Source of the DNA: Cryptomeria japonica
Taxonomy: Eukaryota; Streptophyta; Pinopsida; Cupressales; Cupressaceae
Assembly: GCF_030272615.1 (NCBI RefSeq)
Contig: NC_081406.1
Span: 139,277,361-139,341,360 of the forward strand
Direction: 5' to 3'
Length of the DNA stretch: 64,000 bases
The notes beneath the pieces were generated by a model that saw only the letters and a program-made list of their open reading frames with translations, was not told where the DNA came from and made no database searches. Positions within the stretch are counted from its first letter, which is position 1. Every line of letters starts with the position of its first letter. Below, piece by piece: positions 24,154-36,530 of the stretch. A program made the translations under genes and the position numbers.

Positions 24154-24309
24154 TGTTGAATAACAAAATGTAGAAAAATAATCTAGAGAAATAAAATGAA
24201 GAATGAAAGACAAAAACAAATTAAGACATGGAACATTGGATTGACATGGTTCACTAATTTGACGACATCCATAAGAAGCATGAGAATCTCTTTGTATTAA
24301 TATTTGAGT
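24154..24309 (-). repeat. Copia 5' LTR, part 1
   Basis: Homologous to the first half of 22248-22537 (+ strand order). It is cut at about 24,309 by the nested LINE. Confidence 0.85.
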
Positions 24310-26023
24310 TTTTGTTTTTGATTAGGGTAAAAACAGGTTTTGAAGGGACCCGAAACCCTTTACAAACATATTTTGAGAGGATTTGGAACTTTCAACCAGA
24401 AATTTGTTTGAATAAAAGGAACAAGAAAGCACCAGATAACCATGGGTAAAAAGGACACCCAGAACCGAAAACATGGGTTTTAAAAAAATAGGCCCCCACA
24501 ACCTAAAACAAAGTTGCAAAAAGAACAACCAACAGCCAACCTAAAACCATTCTCCACCCAAGAACCATCAAGATTTACATTTAGAATTGTTCTTATGGGA
24601 ATGGAGAGTCATGTCAAAAGAAGGCTTAGAGAACTTAGCTTTCTTTACCTTAACAAAAATACATCCCTCTTCCACTTGCACTGCCTTAATATGCCAATCT
24701 AGCACACCAAAATCCTGAGAATGAATGCCAACAACCATTGTCTTAGCCTCACCAGAACTAGTGGACGAAAAAGGAAAAACCCCAACATCACCAGTCCACC
24801 TCAACCCGACAAACACAGCCACGCTAGAACCAACAGGCGACAAAACCCCAGTATCAGCAGGGGACAAAACAAGCAAGGCCATATCAGAAGAGTTGGCAAA
24901 TTTGGTATTTTCAGGAGACCTGCCAGGAATGATAGCCAAATCATTATCTCTAGAAGAAGCCTCATGAGTCCCATTCACTCGGGAAACATCAGGAGACACT
25001 TGCACAGTTTTAGCAGCCCCACCAAGAGATACAACCAAAGGGGATGCCCCAAGATCCTATGGTTCCAAAGTAACCACCTCAAAAAAACTCCTAGGTTGAT
25101 CAGATATCTTCGAAACCATATAATGTTGTACATAAGTGCCTTTCCACCATGTGGCCTTAATTGCCTTTTTTTCAAAGCTGCAATGCTCAGCTGCATGCCT
25201 AGTTTTAAAACATCTTGTACAACGAAAGGGAATCCCTTCATAGTCCAAAGATTGGACCCAAGAACCCTTTGAAGATTTAAGTAAAATTTTAGCAGGCAAC
25301 CCATTTGAAATATCCAAATCAATAAGTATGCGGGCAAAGGTGCAGTGGAAAATATCAGAGGGTTTAACATCCACCATCAAAAAATCAGCAAGGGCATCTC
25401 CCACTTCCTCTGAAAGAGAATCATTCCATAAATGAAGTGGGAGATTAGGAAGCCGAACTCAGGACAGAATCTTATTAAACATTTCAGTAGAAAGGTTAAA
25501 ATTAGAGTGCCAACGCCTAATCATCAAAAAAAAATAATCCTCCTAGCTTAAAAAATGACCAAATAAAATTTTGTTTCTATCCTGAGCATTATCAAACTTT
25601 ACAATGAAAAACCACTTAACTATGGGAAAAATATGAACTTCACCCATGATAAGAGGCTCCCAATGTTCAGATATCCAAGCGTGCAGCTGAGGAAGAGAAG
25701 GTAACTGGTAGATCGCACCATGTAAAAAGAGGATAGAAGCGTTATAAATAATTTCTTGTGCCGTATAGATTGACGGATATGGATTTAGTTTCCGGAACGA
25801 ACCCACCAAATGAGACGAGGAGCCCTTGGCACCAAGATCCCCTGCAGGGGCGGCCGAGGGCCGAGAGGCATCATCCCTAAAATTAGAAGACTCCCCGTCG
25901 GCGTGAGGATCCACACCGAACTCCTTCCGAGCACTGACGCCCTGCGCAGCCAACGCAGCAGAGGATTCGACGCGAGCAGGGGAGGGAGAATTTGAAAACT
26001 TCTGAGCGGGAGACATCACGGGA
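24310..26023 (-). mobile_element. ORF1-only (non-autonomous) LINE nested in the copia LTR
   Basis: A 1.7-kb insertion interrupts the copia LTR. Likely 12-bp target duplications TAATATTTGAGT (24298-24309) and TAATTTTTGAGT (26024-26035) differ at one base. On the - strand it starts almost at the ORF1 ATG and carries ORF1 (26016-24568). It then goes straight into a 3' untranslated region ending 'GGGTCCCTTC...CCCTAATCAAAAAC', with no endonuclease or RT. The family-typical 3' end indicates it would need ORF2 from another LINE. Confidence 0.8.
24568..26016 (-). pseudogene. LINE ORF1 (DUF4283 plus zinc knuckle), about 483 codons
   Basis: The start is ATG at 26016 ('MSPAQKFSNSPSPARVES'). A Ser/Ala-rich N-terminus is followed by a DUF4283-type region ('WEPLIMGEVHIFPIVKWFFI...DRNKILFGHF', 25540-25700), 'FARILIDLDISNGLPAKI' and a CCHC knuckle C-x2-C-x4-H-x4-C (CTRCFKTRHAAEHC, about 25190-25230). 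A long Ser/Thr/Val-rich tail ends at 24568. The frame is broken by at least three stops (after 'GHFLS' at 25543, in 'ILS*VRLP', and after 'VTLEP' at 25057). ORF1 proteins of plant LINEs bind the RNA. The G+C content is higher than the surrounding DNA, as expected for a younger insert. Confidence 0.78.
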
Positions 26024-26035
26024 TAATTTTTGAGT

Positions 26036-26206
26036 CTTATCAATTGTTTTTTTTACACATACAACAACAAAGAAATTACTTCAGTAATGAATACCAAATG
26101 AATGCATTATTCATAACTCTATCCATCTCCATCTCGGGAAGAAATTAAAAATACAAACAATTAAAAGAAAAAGAAAATGAATCCATTGGACTTCAGATAA
26201 CTAACA
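26036..26206 (-). repeat. Copia 5' LTR, part 2
   Basis: Resumes with 'TTTTTTACACAT', matches 22405-22537 and ends CTAACA followed by the AGACC target duplication. Confidence 0.85.
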
Positions 26207-26249
26207 AGACCTTCATTATCTATTTCAGTTTTATATTGCATACGCATCC

Positions 26250-26905
26250 CTCCATGATTCATATAAAATAGACATGAGACTTCTTTTTCTATGAGTAGAT
26301 TTAATAAGAATTATGCACGCATGTTTGTGAAATAACCTTTGAACATGCTTTTCCCATAACATGTAGTTCTACTTGAAGGATGCAATCAATCACTAAGAAC
26401 TAAATGATTTAACTGCACACATATTTAGGATGCAGTTCAACAAATACTCAAATTCTACTACAAATTCATCTTTTCAACAATTTGCCACTTTGAATATATC
26501 ACTTAGATTTAGTAACTCAATTGAAATTTCAATTGAATAAAGTACTGGGGCATCATCCCACCAGTCTCCTTTTTTTTCTTCCCTTTTGCGTCAAGTGACC
26601 ATCATATTTGCAGGATTTATTTTAGCCATTAATCCATCTTTGACTATGTGGGTAATTCTTTTCTTGTACAAATCTGTTGCAATCATGGTTGTTGATAGTT
26701 AGACTGCTCAATCACTTTGAATTTGATGGCAAAAGCTCTGAAAAACTAACAACTGCTAGCATTATTGAAGGGCATATCGTTTAGAGTGCAACTACCGTTT
26801 GCAGACAACATAGCACTCTCCCCAACAAATATAAGAAACACGAAGGATCTATACTTTGTTTTCGTAACCCTAATGAGCCTCCTTTGTACATCTTTTATAG
26901 CCAGT
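26250..26905. repeat. Dispersed duplicate B (partner at 11.68-12.29 kb)
   Basis: Diverged copy of 11680-12290. The core (about 26574-26645, with 'GCGTCAAGTGACC', 'ATATTTGCA' and 'TTTTAGCCATT') is the part shared with 62.85-62.93 kb. The frame 26765-26989 has no counterpart in duplicate A, so I treat it as chance. Confidence 0.7.
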
Positions 26906-26994
26906 CTTTACTCATTGATAGGTAGCTGGGAATGGTACACTGCCTCCTACCATCTCTTTCTACCTGCACCCAACTACACTGATGAATGAGCGTT

Positions 26995-28555
26995 GGGTGA
27001 AAAATGAGGTAAAATGAGATTTCATGCTTCCACAGTAAAATTTTATTTAAGCATGCAATAAATTTTTAAAAAAAAGCACTATTCCAAAAGAGCATTAAAC
27101 CAAAATTCTAGTATCGAAAAACTAATATTGGATCTAATTTATATGGTTAGAGATTTGTTTTTTCTATTTTTGGTTGATTATTTATTATTGTAATGGTGAA
27201 ATTAGTATATGTATGCATTGTTTGTTTATTTGAATATAATGTTTTAGTATAATTGTTTATTGATATATGAGGCGTATTTGTTTTTATTTTTTTTCTTTTT
27301 TGTTTGAAGGTTTAATATCAAATCCATCTCTGTCTAGCTATCCAACATGGAGCATGTTTCATAGGATGAACATCTTTGGATAAGAGACGAGGATTGAAAG
27401 GTATCCATTCCACTAAATTCATTTGAGGCACAATCTTGGCTTCATCTCTTATGACATTGGGGTCTTGCACTCAACAAGATATGATCCTTGGTAGGCTCAT
27501 TCAGAACCATTCAACTTTACCAATAGACCAAGAGGGCCACTCAACTTGTATTAATTTTGATTCACAATTTGTTATTGTTTCCTTGTTAATTTTGAGTTCA
27601 TTTACACTTATTTAAGATCACTTCTAATATGCTCATCATTTACAAATCACTATATAATCTATTGGCACCCACATCCACACATTTATTTCTTTATTTGAAA
27701 ATAGCATCCTTTTATGTTAGATCAATGTCAATAGTCTCACAATTAATTCTGAAATTTAAATTTTAAAATTCAAACTCTAAAATTACTACCTCTTTTCACT
27801 TATACTTATGAGCCAACTTGAGATACTTTTTTCTGAATTGTAATCATATTTAAAGACATTATTTTATATAATTAGTATAATTTTTTTTAAAAAATATTTG
27901 AAATACATATCTAAGAGCAAGCAAAAGCTAATCGAACACATTTCTTTGTTAGAGAAAAATAACCTTAATTCATGTTATAATCATATAGGCCATCTCTAGA
28001 TCACTTGATATTGTGTTGAATAATTTACCTAAGAAATGTATAAGCCTGTTTAAATTGAATGAGGGCTTGAGCAAGGTAATCCTATCCTGAACAATCTAGC
28101 AATCTCTCTAATATGTTTATAAATCATACCTTGATGGCATTACATACAGAGAAAGAAAAGCACAAAAATAAGATTTCTAGACAATATATCTATAGTATAA
28201 GTTTAGTTTTTTATTTTAAATAATTTATTCTTGCCACTTTTCTCTGTTCTTATTGTTTAGAGTAGGTGGAAAATTCAATTTAAAAAAAATAAAAATTAAT
28301 TTATTAATTATTTGAATGACATCTATAATAATTACATCCAATAGATGATTATTTTATATTTATAAAACACACAGTATTTATGCCACTCTCTCTTTATCTA
28401 TGTTGACTATTACCTTAAAATCCTTTGAGTAAGATAGAGTTGATAGTTAGATGAATACAAAAATTACTATTCTTGTCCACTATATTTAGTAATCCTTTAC
28501 TTTGACTATTTTTTATGAATAGGCCTTCTCTATTAGAAAATAATATTAAAGTACA
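26995..28555. other. AT-rich intergenic sequence
   Basis: No coding or repeat signal above background. Short A- and T-runs and degenerate AT stretches only. Confidence 0.4.
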
Positions 28556-28559
28556 TATT

Positions 28560-28990
28560 CACAAAAAAGGTCAAGGGATACAAGATCACCTCACGAGAGT
28601 CAAACGCCAAGAAGCCGGAGCCAAAAAATAAAGCTATTCATAAAAATAAAAAAACTCCTCAAACAACCAAATTAGTGGCAGCCAAGGGCGGAGGGCCTTG
28701 ATCATCTTTATTGCCCCATATGAGACCAGGAGTTGACACAGACCATCCATCGTCTTGATCTTTTTCTTCTTCTCCTTCTTCCCACCTGGGAAAAGAGCTA
28801 GACGAGGAAAAGTTAAAAATATCTCTTTGCATTATCTCTTTGATTATTTTAAATTGAGGTTTGGTTTAAAAGTTTAAAATATCTCTTTGCGTTATCATTT
28901 TGTCTACTTTCTTTAAAAGGCATGGTCCTCAAGGTGGGTTTATGATACCAACACCTTGGAAAAGCTTAGGCTTACTATTATTATTTAAAA
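28560..28990 (-). other. G+C-richer island, possibly a transposon end
   Basis: Base composition shifts at 28,570-28,800 compared with the flanks, as at other insert ends in this window. A roughly 31-bp motif (AGTTAAAAATATCTCTTTGC and its continuation) occurs twice, at 28810-28840 and 28870-28900. No domain was recognised. Confidence 0.25.
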
Positions 28991-28994
28991 AAAA

Positions 28995-30050
28995 ATTCCT
29001 ATGTCAGCAAAAAGGTTTTTAAGTGCAAACTTATGTCATTTTATATTTGAGTAGGTAATTGTAGTAGTTTCTATTTTTAAAGAATTCTCGTGATAGTATA
29101 CTATTAAAATGAATTTAATAGAATGTTAAAATTTATAAATTAAAATATTTAAAATGATAATCTTAATGTTTTCTATTTATTTTATTTTATTATTAAATAT
29201 ATTATAATAATTTATTATTCAAACATTATATTTGTATTAAATGTTGGCAATTGAATTTGAGTCTTTATTTTCTATTGCTTTGAATTTATCTTTAATTTTA
29301 TTATTTTTGTTTTAGTCTTGGATCAAGATGACTAAGAGAACAACAAATCTAGTTTAAGTTTGTAGAATAGTCATGAATCTCATATTCCAAAATTAAATTT
29401 AATTCTAGGCATGTGCCCACTTGACTACTACTAATCATTGCATATCAACTCAAGCCTGAAATGTTAAGTTTGAATGATATGATGTTTATTAAAAGAACAA
29501 ATCTCTCTACCATTTTAGAGAATCAAAGGGAAGCATTATCCTTCATTCATATAGAGCATCCACATCTAGAACACTAGGTCAACATTTGCATTCATAAGAT
29601 CACATACTTAACCTTCTTTAATTTTTCTTAGGATGTCTTTAATTTTGTTCAAAACATAATTTAATTTTTCTGCAAGGCTTGACCACCATCAAAATACGAC
29701 ATGGCTTCTCACTCTTGAAAATAAAGACTCAGTGATTCTTTTTAGTACTATCCAATCTAGGCACACAAAAGAAAAGATGTTTTAGAATACCAAAATTTCA
29801 TGGTTGAAGACCACATAAAAGGTTCAAAGCTAACTTTTTCAAATCAAGGTCACACATGTAATTATAAACCCTATCAAAGAACATATTAGTTTCCATTATG
29901 TTAAATCCTCACTATTACAAATTTGATAGTTGAAGTACATGTTCGATCAAATGTGCATGATATGACATAATGTTATGTACCCAGATTATGCTATTCCAAT
30001 ATAATATTTGTGGGTAAATATGTTGACATATGACACACATCCCTTAAGTT
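28995..30050. other. AT-rich intergenic sequence
   Basis: Nothing recognisable beyond short AT repeats. Confidence 0.4.
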
Positions 30051-30053
30051 AGT

Positions 30054-30054
<1 letters not shown>

Positions 30055-30116
<62 letters not shown>
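30055..30116 (+). repeat. Compound microsatellite (CT)12(CA)19
   Basis: An uninterrupted CT run to 30078 is followed directly by (CA)19 to 30116. Confidence 0.97.
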
Positions 30117-30118
<2 letters not shown>

Positions 30119-30151
30119 GTTTCTCCCTATCTACCTCCCTAACCCCTTATT

Positions 30152-30294
<143 letters not shown>

Positions 30295-30299
30295 GTTTA

Positions 30300-31735
30300 C
30301 CTAATCACACTATTGGAAGGAACTTGACACATTGTGTCCCTTGTTTAAGAATATGAAAAACATAAGACATAAAACATTTGAATGTAAAGAAAATTAGTTC
30401 TATGTAACTTGGTGACTAGACTTGTACACAATCTATAATTAAATCCTCATAATTATTCTCAAATTTGCAAGTATAATTATCCATTTATTTAATTATTGAT
30501 TTTATAATTGAGTTATCTACATCTAACCTAGATACTTTCACAAAGCTAAGTTAATTATAAGAATATTCTTTGCATTTATTAAAATTATAAGAATATTCTT
30601 TGCATTAATTAATGTAGCCTATATTTATTCAAGTGATATTTTCTCTCTTATAATTTTGGTGAACTCGTGTGATCTTATTCCCTTAGAGTTTTTTTATCCC
30701 TTTTCCTAGTATTAAGTTTTCAAATCTAAATTTTCATCTTGTTTAACATAATTTTAAAAATTATTAAGGTTATAATCCTTCTTTTCATTACCTCATGATT
30801 GTATATTTATTTAAAGTTTTGAACCTTAATGTCTGACACTACTTTGTTCATACTAAGGTTTCTCCTATTAGATATGACATCTTACTTAATTTTTATTAAT
30901 GTAATTATTACTACTATATTAATTAGCACATGTCACAAAATAATCATAATCTTAATTCCCTTTGAGGAGGAGTACTTGTTTGAATCCTACTATAAATATC
31001 TATTCAAATTTAAAAATCATTTTTTTTATTCTCACGTTGAAAATATTTTCAACAAACATTCTAACTAATAGAGAGCTAGCAAAAAAAATGGGGATAATAG
31101 ACCAAAATTTTGAACCCAAAATAATTTTGAAGTGTTGTAGTTTATACCCCAGACTTAATTATACAACTTAGGAATTTTATAACCTAGACTTAATTATACA
31201 ACTTAAGAAGCAAACATTTGATTCAAACAAAATACTAATGCAATGAACATAAAGGAATATTATATAACACATTATACATAGAATTCTATTATGTTTGAGT
31301 TATCAATATCAATTGGGTACATTCATATATCCTTATATCTCCTTTCTATGTCATCTACATTCATCACATATCTTTTTCTATACTCTTCTACATCACCATA
31401 TACTTAGTTACGCATACTCCTAAAATGACAGATAATTGCAAGAGGATCAACAGATAATTATTTGGGAACAATGAAAAACATTGACAACATTGTTAGAGAG
31501 CAACAATTAAGTTTTCCGATTAACTACACCCCTACAATAAAAACTAATCTACCGACTACCATCTATTACATTTTTTTTCTTATATATATATATCTAGGGG
31601 ATGAAACATTATCCATCTATTATATCCCTATCCTAGGTGGTGTCTTTGGAATCTTAGGCTACATGAATGTTGTGGAATAGGATGTGGTGGGTTTTACTTG
31701 AATGTGTTTTATTTGCTTCACTTTCCTACCAACGT
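30300..31735. other. AT-rich intergenic sequence with two small tandem duplications
   Basis: 'AATTATAAGAATATTCTTTG' recurs at 30555 and 30587. A 'CCTAGACTTAATTATACAAC'-like block recurs at 31148 and 31182. The frame 31462-31680 is not recognised. The right end may contain the eroded 3' LTR of the gypsy relic that begins at 31,740. Confidence 0.4.
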
Positions 31736-31739
31736 CATC

Positions 31740-32396
31740 CACCCTTTAAAATTATTGGCTTGCCGTCAAGTCAAGTTTACTTAGGATTAGTGTGATAATT
31801 TTTTAGTCTATCTCCATTTACAGAGCATTGTAAGATTGTACCATTTAAGGTTCTGAGTCGAATTATTCCAGACTCCAAAATGTTATTGATTTGATAAGAT
31901 CCCATCCATCTAAGCTTTATTCTTCCTTGCCTTTTGAGTTTATTGTCATAGAGTAAGAATATATCATTGACCCTTAATTGTTTATACTTTATGTTTTGGT
32001 CATGCCATGCTTTCTACCTCCATATTTCTATTACGAGATGGTATTAGACCAATTGCCTTGCCCTATCCAATTTGTCTAATTATTTTAAGCATTGCTTGAT
32101 GGAATCATCATCTGCGAGTCTTAATGATAGTGTTGTGAAACTTTTATTAATGATAATATTAAGAGGTAGGTTGGCCTCCATCTCAAGTTCCAAGTTCAAA
32201 AGGAGTATATTTGGTAGATCATTTGTGCATAGTGCAATAGGCCTAAAGTACTGCAAGAGTTTTGATGTCTCAATTAGTTATGTTTGCTTCATACATCTTG
32301 GTTAGAATGGTGCCAGTAATATTATTCAGTGCTTTGCTTGCCCCATTTTCCTATAGATGATAAGGTGTACTCTAATTACGAATGATCGTGAAATTA
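31740..32396 (-). pseudogene. Gypsy integrase C-terminal part (relic segment 3)
   Basis: Broken frames on the - strand give 'STPYHL', 'ILTKMYEANITN', 'STKYTPFELG' and then 'WHDQNIKYKQLRVNDIFLLYDN', 'RWMGSYQINNI', 'VNGDRLKNYH'. These are the end of the integrase core and the C-terminal tail of plant Ty3/gypsy polyproteins. The frame ends in TAA at 31777-31779. It continues without loss from the integrase at 36,536 once the solo LTR and one target duplication are ignored. Confidence 0.85.
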
Positions 32397-35300
32397 GTGG
32401 TGTCCTCCTAGACTTGCATTTTGATTTATGCATTGATAGACATATATAGACTCTTATGAGGTGTTTTGATTCATGTTTATCAATTTATTTCTATTTCAGA
32501 TGATACTGATTATGCTAGAAAATTTATATGGACATATTCTATTTGATGACTTATGTGGATGATTGATATACCTTAGACTATACTGATGATGGACCTACGT
32601 TTGATGATTTATGTGTGTTTATTATTTATGGTGGATCATATTGCTTATGGGATTTTGATGATATTATGATTGCGCTAACCCTACTCAATGATTATGATAA
32701 CTGAGTAGATGCTTCGATGATTATGATTGTCTTCTAGTGTCTTCATGAGTACAGATGATGCCATACCACTCATTGTGAGCATAATATGATGTTGTGATTC
32801 TCTATCACTTGCCTGATCATTTACGATGTATATGTGTTGTATATATGTTGTGTGGTGTTCAGTGGTGGATGCAGGATTGCAAGTACTAGACATCAAATCC
32901 ACCTAGACTCACAAGTCTGAGTGTGTCTCTATCCCAATGGCAAGTTGTTGGTTATGGCATGTGTTTCCCTCTTACACTCTAGGCTTAAGTTGTTCACCTT
33001 GTCAGTTGTATCATGGTACAAGTTGGTGGTTAGAGTTTTGTATCGATGTTCGACCTATGTTGGGTTGCTTAAGGTGTTGTGAGTATGTGATTAATATTTA
33101 ATTGTCATTTGATTAATATAGTATTAATACTATAGTTGATCTATTTGATAGTTCAATAATTTAAATATTATTTGTATGATTATTTATTATAAATATTTAT
33201 GTTGGCTTGATTAATGATTAATTGAGCTTGATTTAATTAATTAATTAATTTATTGTTTATTGGCTATTTTGAATTATTTATTGTTTATTAATGTTTTCTT
33301 ATGTTAGTTGATTTTTTATTTGATTTGATTTTATTGTGTTAGATTTTTATTTATTTATTTATTCATTGGTTTTAATTTATTATCTATTATCTATTATTTA
33401 TTTGTTTGGGCCTTTTGGATTATTTTAATTGATTTATATAGTTGAGGCTTTGATATTTAATTGTAATTATTTCACTGGGCTTTTATATTTTATTTACCCA
33501 TAAAGCGCATTTTATGCTTTTGATGTATTAAGCCTCTTTTATTATGGATTGAGTGATTAAAATATTAAATATGATATTATATAGTTTACCTACCCTTTTA
33601 TCTGATTGGTTGATTTTGTGGGGGTAAGTAAATAAAACTATTTTATACTATTTACCTTGATTTTATACAAGGTAGGTATAATATATGGTTTTTAGGAATA
33701 TTTTGATTGGCTGGTGTATTTCTATAGTTTTGGTTTAATTTTTTTATTTGTTGGTTTTTGTCGTGCGTTGATGGGGTTGGGTTCTCTGCAAATATTTCTT
33801 GAAGATTTTAGATTCTTATTTTGTTAGAGATTGGAATTGAATTGTTAGAGTTGGATTGGATTTATTGCACTTCTTCAATTGCCAATACCATCACTTCTAG
33901 TTCTAGGTTGGAGGATCTTACCCGTTGCAATTTAATTTTTGGAAAAGAGTGTTTTCTCTATGTCTACATTTTTTATGCGGGAATGGGAGAAGTAAATTTA
34001 TATATAGGAAGGAATAATAGTATAAACATTTATATTCATATGTTATTGAAAGTTGGGGAACTGGATTCTATATGTTTCCTTTGTGTGTATACATTAGTTT
34101 ATTTGTCTTAAAATTTGTCGTGAACGGTTTTGTGAAAGAACTGTGTTTTTTGTGTTGGTTGGATGCTTGTCTTGGGTCCATTTGTAGAATTAAATTGGTT
34201 TATTCTCAATTATTTATGAGTCTTAAGAGTGATTTCACACTCAATTCACCATTTCACTAGTTTGATTTGGGATTTTTCTCTCTGAGTGTTTCTAGGAGTC
34301 TTTGTGGTAGATTGGAGTCCATTTTTAGCCTATGAATGAATTATTAGAACCAATTTGCCTTGTTTATTGTGTTTGGAAGGTTATTGAATATTTTTGGGTG
34401 GTTTTAGGATTTAATTTTTATGCTTTGATGTCTTTCTGAGTTGGTCATATTTTAAATTTTTCCATTTTCTGAGTTTTCAGGTTTATTGTTCATATGAGCT
34501 ATTCTGGGCACCAAATGTGCTAATTTGTCAAATGCACTAAAGTGTGAGTCATATGCACTAATATGGGTTTCAGATGCACTAATCTAGATCTCATATGTAC
34601 TAATCTATGTTTCAAATGCACTAATCTGGATTTTGGATGCACTAAACTATCTGATTTTTGGTCATTTTTTCCTAGTTTGGTTTAATATGGTTGTTTTTCA
34701 GATTTTGGGTTTTTACCAAAGGATTTTTGTGATTTATTTGAGTTTCTAAGAGGTGTTTATGATATTATTTAGATCATTTAATGTGTTATTTGAGATGGTA
34801 AATGAATTATGCCTTACCATTGATTATTGTGTATATGCGTTTGATTTAGTCCAATAAGAGGATGAATACCTTGCTATTGAGGGATGATTTATGTGAACTC
34901 AAGTGGGAGGATTGTGCCTCACTATTGAGGATGTATTTGATTATGTTTGAGTAAGATGAATGCATACCTTACTCTTGTTTATTGTTGAGCTTTGATTTGT
35001 GAAGGCTCTTGCTTGTGTGTTGGTTTTATGGTTCATATGTGCCTAAATATGGTATCGGTTATGTTGTGATTTTTGGATTTTTTTCATGATTAATCCTTCA
35101 TGATGTTACTATGATGTAATAGTGATGTTGTTGAAATTTATGTTCTACCCTAAGGTCTTGGTCCATGGATAGGAATAGTGGGCTCTTGCATGTGTAGGAC
35201 CAGGGTCATGAGCAATAGGCTTCTAAGAGGTTCCCAGAGTGGATTCTCAGGGTCTAGACCTATCATGAGACCACATGAAGAGTTTATGTTTGATTGCAAG

Positions 35301-36530
35301 TGATAACCATAATAATTTGATTAGTGGGAATGGGTAATTAGGATTCAAATAGTCAAGATAATGAATAGTTGTTGTTATGCCCCTCTCATAGCCCTTGAGG
35401 AGAGACTTGAGATGGGATTGGGAAGACCATTGCGATGGTAAGCCAAACTCCCTTGACTGCTCAAGAATTGAGATGGATCCACATGTCTATCAAGGTGTTG
35501 TGTGGCCACTTCTTTGTGAGGCTAGCATGCAATATGACACACTTTCTCTACACGTGTCCATGATCCTTATGCCTTTGTTATTAATTATGCCTCTAGGATT
35601 TTATTGATTTATGATTAGCATTGTGATGTGGTCTGATTAATTGTACTTAGATTTTATCTTGTGAATGTCCTTTTGAGTCCCTTGGTTGTTAGGTGTCAGC
35701 CTAGGTCTTGAGTGTGAGTTGGAATCCCATGTCATCTCCTAGCATAGGGGTGGTTCCTATTTTGTTCCACATGGTTGGTTGTTTGATGCCTTCTTTCATT
35801 GGATTGCAACATGTTGGATATGGATTCTATGACTCTTCATTATGCAAATTCTTTTGGAGCTGATTTCTATGTATTTGGTATGGTATATTGTATCATGATG
35901 ATGTTATAAATGCAATAGATTATGTACTTGTATCTTATGTTCTTATGTATTAGGACATGATGATGTAGAGACTATGATCTTGTAATGGAATAATATTTGA
36001 ATAGCTATGTGTATCCTTATGGTAGAAAATGGTGTTACATATGAGATAATCATTTTACAAGTAATATTATTTGGAATGAAAACTATCACTTGATGTAAAG
36101 ATTTGCATATGGTTTTGTATATATTTATCTTGATGGAATGTATGACGATATCTAAGTAAGGAAATGATTTAGACTTGTTTATATGAAATATAGTAATTGA
36201 TTTTGGAAAGAATGTAATTGTTGTAATAGATGTTAATGGTTTATGATATGTATATGTTTATGTGTGGGAGTTGTTAAGTAGTGACGTTGAAGTACCCTAG
36301 GGAGTAAATGAGTAGATGAATGTATGCAATAAGAGATAGTTGATATGTTGATATTTTCACCTGCATTATATATGTTCATTATTCTTTAATCATTAATGTA
36401 GATGTTGATTTATGATCTCGAATTATAATGCTAGTTTAATATGCTGATTTTGTGTTTGTTTTAATTTTTTTTTATCTCTATTTGTATGTTAGATATGTTT
36501 ATTTCTCTAGGGTATTTTGGTGGGCATTAC
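32397..36530 (+). mobile_element. Solo LTR of a long-LTR retrotransposon (4.13 kb)
   Basis: It begins GTGGTGTCCTCCTAGACTTGC and ends GGGTATTTTGGTGGGCATTAC, homologous to the starts and ends of the LTRs at 38201 and 44147. AATTA flanks it at 32392-32396 and 36531-36535. Excising it with one flank restores the integrase reading order. No internal region is present, so it is the product of LTR-LTR recombination. Small frames inside (for example 33821-34111, 35395-35607) have no counterparts in the other LTRs. Confidence 0.88.
34512..34654 (+). repeat. 21-bp minisatellite inside the solo LTR
   Basis: Six 21-bp units, preceded by one 17-bp partial unit. The pattern is CAnATGCACTAATCTnnATTT, with substitutions but no indels from 34529 onward. 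The LTRs at 40.2 and 46.2 kb have a shorter, different array ('ACAAAAGTGCTAAAACAAGTG') at the corresponding place. Confidence 0.9.

Larger units (their letters stand above)
22248..26206 (-). mobile_element. Internally deleted Ty1/copia LTR retrotransposon
   Basis: A complete element outline is visible. 5-bp target duplications AGACC flank it at 22243-22247 and 26207-26211. The two LTRs both read TGTTGAATAA...CTAACA on the + strand, at 22248-22537 and, split by a LINE, at 24154-24309 plus about 26036-26206. A primer-binding site matching the initiator tRNA-Met type (TGGTATCAGAG) lies at 24151-24141, two bases from the LTR. Coding order on the - strand is gag (about 24090-23470), then directly the end of RT (23470-23136), then RNase H (23150-22640). 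Protease, integrase and most of RT are missing, so it could not move by itself. Confidence 0.92.

Noticed and set aside
24721-25272. 183-codon + strand frame
   Set aside because: Antisense shadow of the LINE ORF1, which has clear domain motifs on the - strand.
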